Shown: one piece after another, positions 32,061 to 33,178 of the stretch
How the letters are laid out: each line of letters opens with the position of its first letter
How positions within the stretch are numbered: the first letter of the stretch is position 1
Origin: Gammaproteobacteria bacterium
GTDB taxonomy: Bacteria; Pseudomonadota; Gammaproteobacteria; Competibacterales; Competibacteraceae
Length of the DNA: 33,178 bases
Assembly (NCBI GenBank): GCA_024235135.1
Contig: JACKMZ010000017.1
Span: 1 to 33,178 of the forward strand
Direction: 5' to 3'
The notes under the pieces: generated by a model
What the model was told of the DNA's origin: nothing
The model's input: the letters and a program-made list of their open reading frames with translations, nothing else
Database searches by the model: none
Translations under genes and position numbers: made by a program

Positions 32061-33178
32061 CTATGCCGTAAATTCCAGGGCGATGCGCGTGCCCTCGCCG
32101 GGTCGGCTGCGCAAGTCAAACCGCGCGTGGATCAATTCCGCCTGTTCACGGATGCCGCGCAGGCCGTAGTGGCCCGGATGCGGCTCCTGCGGATCGAAAC
32201 CGACGCCATCGTCGGCGATTTCCACGCTGACCTTCGCGGCGCCGTCGGGTTGCCCGGCGGACGTCGCGATGGCGGACTCTTCGTTCCAGCGCAGGGCGAC
32301 TCGTACGGCGTTGGCGTTGGCGTGGCGCTCAACGTTATTCAAGGCTTCTTCGACGATGCGGAACAGGGTTTCGGCCCGCTCGTCAACCAAGCCGGCCGCT
32401 TGGGTATCCGCGTCCAGCCGGGCCGTCACGCCGGTGCGCTCCTGAAAGCGCAGCAATAATTCCTGCAATGCCGCGCCAAGGCCCGCATCGCAAACGTCGT
32501 TATGGCGCATCTGCGCGATCGCGGCCCGCGCCTCGCTCAGGCCCGTGGTGGTCACTTCCTCGGCCCGCGCCAATTCCGCGTCCAATTCGGCGGATTCGAG
32601 CCGCGTGCGTAATTTGCGGATTAAACGAATCTGGGTGAGCAACGCCATCAGCGAATGCGCCAACGTATCGTGCAGCGCGCGGGCAAGCCGCAGCCGCTCG
32701 CGCGCGACGGCGGCCTGGCGTGCTTCCTTGCCCAGTTGTTCGATGCGTAGGGTCCGCTCGACCACGCGGGCGTCCAACTCGGTGTTCAGGGTAGCCAGCG
32801 CCTGCTTTTCCTGTTGCAGATGTTCGACCAGATCGGCCAGTGTCGCGCCGATCCGGCTGATTTCGTCGGTTCCGGCGGGCACTGACAGATTATGTCGTTG
32901 CCCCTGGCGAACGGCTTGCGCCTGAGTGTCCAGCGTGGTCAGCCGACGGGTCAGCGCGCGGGTGGCGAAAATCGCGGCGATGGCTGAAACCAGGCCAGCC
33001 AGGAATACGCTGAGAAAAACCGCGCGGCGGGCCGATTGCGCGCGCGCCAAGGCGGTGCTGGCGTCCTGGCGCAGAATGACCGTCCAGCTCGGCTGGCCTT
33101 GTTCGACGGGCGCGTCGTGTCGGCCGACCACGTAGGCCCCGGCGGCGCTGAGATCGGAATCCGGGGTGAGCGTGCGGC
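32061..33178 (-). CDS. NarX-type sensor histidine kinase, 5' end outside window
   Basis: The frame is open to the window edge, and the GTG at 33131 is only an internal valine. The visible part has the end of an extracytoplasmic domain, a membrane helix (AVFLSVFLAGLVSAIAAIFA), a HAMP segment (ALTRRLTTLDTQAQAVRQG), a coiled coil (HLQQEKQALATLNTELDARV) and the HisKA_3 box RLARALHDTLAHSLMALLTQI with the phosphoacceptor His. The ATPase domain follows, with RIVEEALNNVERHA, DDGVGFDP and GHYGLRGIREQAELI. All catalytic motifs are present. Such kinases pair with NarL-type regulators; none is encoded downstream, so the partner is probably upstream beyond the edge. It may control the adjacent stress module. 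Confidence 0.9.
   Translation of the reverse strand, partial: RTLTPDSDLSAAGAYVVGRHDAPVEQGQPSWTVILRQDASTALARAQSARRAVFLSVFLAGLVSAIAAIFATRALTRRLTTLDTQAQAVRQGQRHNLSVPAGTDEISRIGATLADLVEHLQQEKQALATLNTELDARVVERTLRIEQLGKEARQAAVARERLRLARALHDTLAHSLMALLTQIRLIRKLRTRLESAELDAELARAEEVTTTGLSEARAAIAQMRHNDVCDAGLGAALQELLLRFQERTGVTARLDADTQAAGLVDERAETLFRIVEEALNNVERHANANAVRVALRWNEESAIATSAGQPDGAAKVSVEIADDGVGFDPQEPHPGHYGLRGIREQAELIHARFDLRSRPGEGTRIALEFTA

Overview
The window looks like a chromosomal segment of a free-living, GC-rich Gram-negative bacterium, most likely a gammaproteobacterium. The evidence is outer-membrane and lipoprotein genes, AraC-, HxlR- and FixJ-type regulators, an HD-GYP sensor and strong Shine-Dalgarno sites. 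No rRNA or tRNA fixes the genus. I saw no phage, integrase, intact insertion sequence or CRISPR array.

Left part (1-9570). The 3' end of an outer-membrane beta-barrel gene and a small lipoprotein gene are followed by about 780 bases without a recognisable gene. A minus-strand operon then encodes a small exported protein and a secreted SdsA1-type alkylsulfatase. Divergent from it is a two-component pair: a histidine kinase with a periplasmic ABC-substrate-binding-like sensor, and a FixJ-like regulator whose gene overlaps it. The gap between the two units carries two perfect ACGTAT-type inverted repeats. A minus-strand cNMP-binding/thioredoxin-reductase-like fusion without the redox CxxC follows.

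Middle (9571-24425). A 1522-residue secreted protein combines a glycine-rich N-terminus, a GEVED domain and a C-terminal gingipain-type (C25) cysteine protease; it ends at a strong hairpin terminator. Next comes a stress and detoxification region: aldo/keto reductase plus AraC regulator, a broken Ser/Thr kinase remnant, an HxlR regulator, an AhpD-like peroxidase, a Fur/PerR-like regulator overlapping katG, a nucleoside deaminase, and msrB-msrA. Gene debris and repeats between 17.0 and 19.6 kb suggest past rearrangement.

Right part (24427-33178, all minus strand). A glycine-zipper YflT-like stress protein, a YfdX-family periplasmic protein and a P3A-type proton-pumping ATPase run head to tail, followed by a large Cache-HAMP-GAF-HD-GYP c-di-GMP phosphodiesterase. 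A NarX-type histidine kinase, cut by the window edge, lies upstream. YfdX beside a proton pump points to acid or envelope stress. The ATPase carries an unusual extra N-terminus: a signal peptide, a proline/threonine-rich periplasmic stretch and one more membrane helix.

The best candidates for something undescribed are the secreted C25 protease, the signal-peptide-bearing proton ATPase in its YfdX module, and the inverted-repeat operator between the alkylsulfatase operon and its divergent two-component system. All functions are inferred from reading the sequence; no database search was possible.
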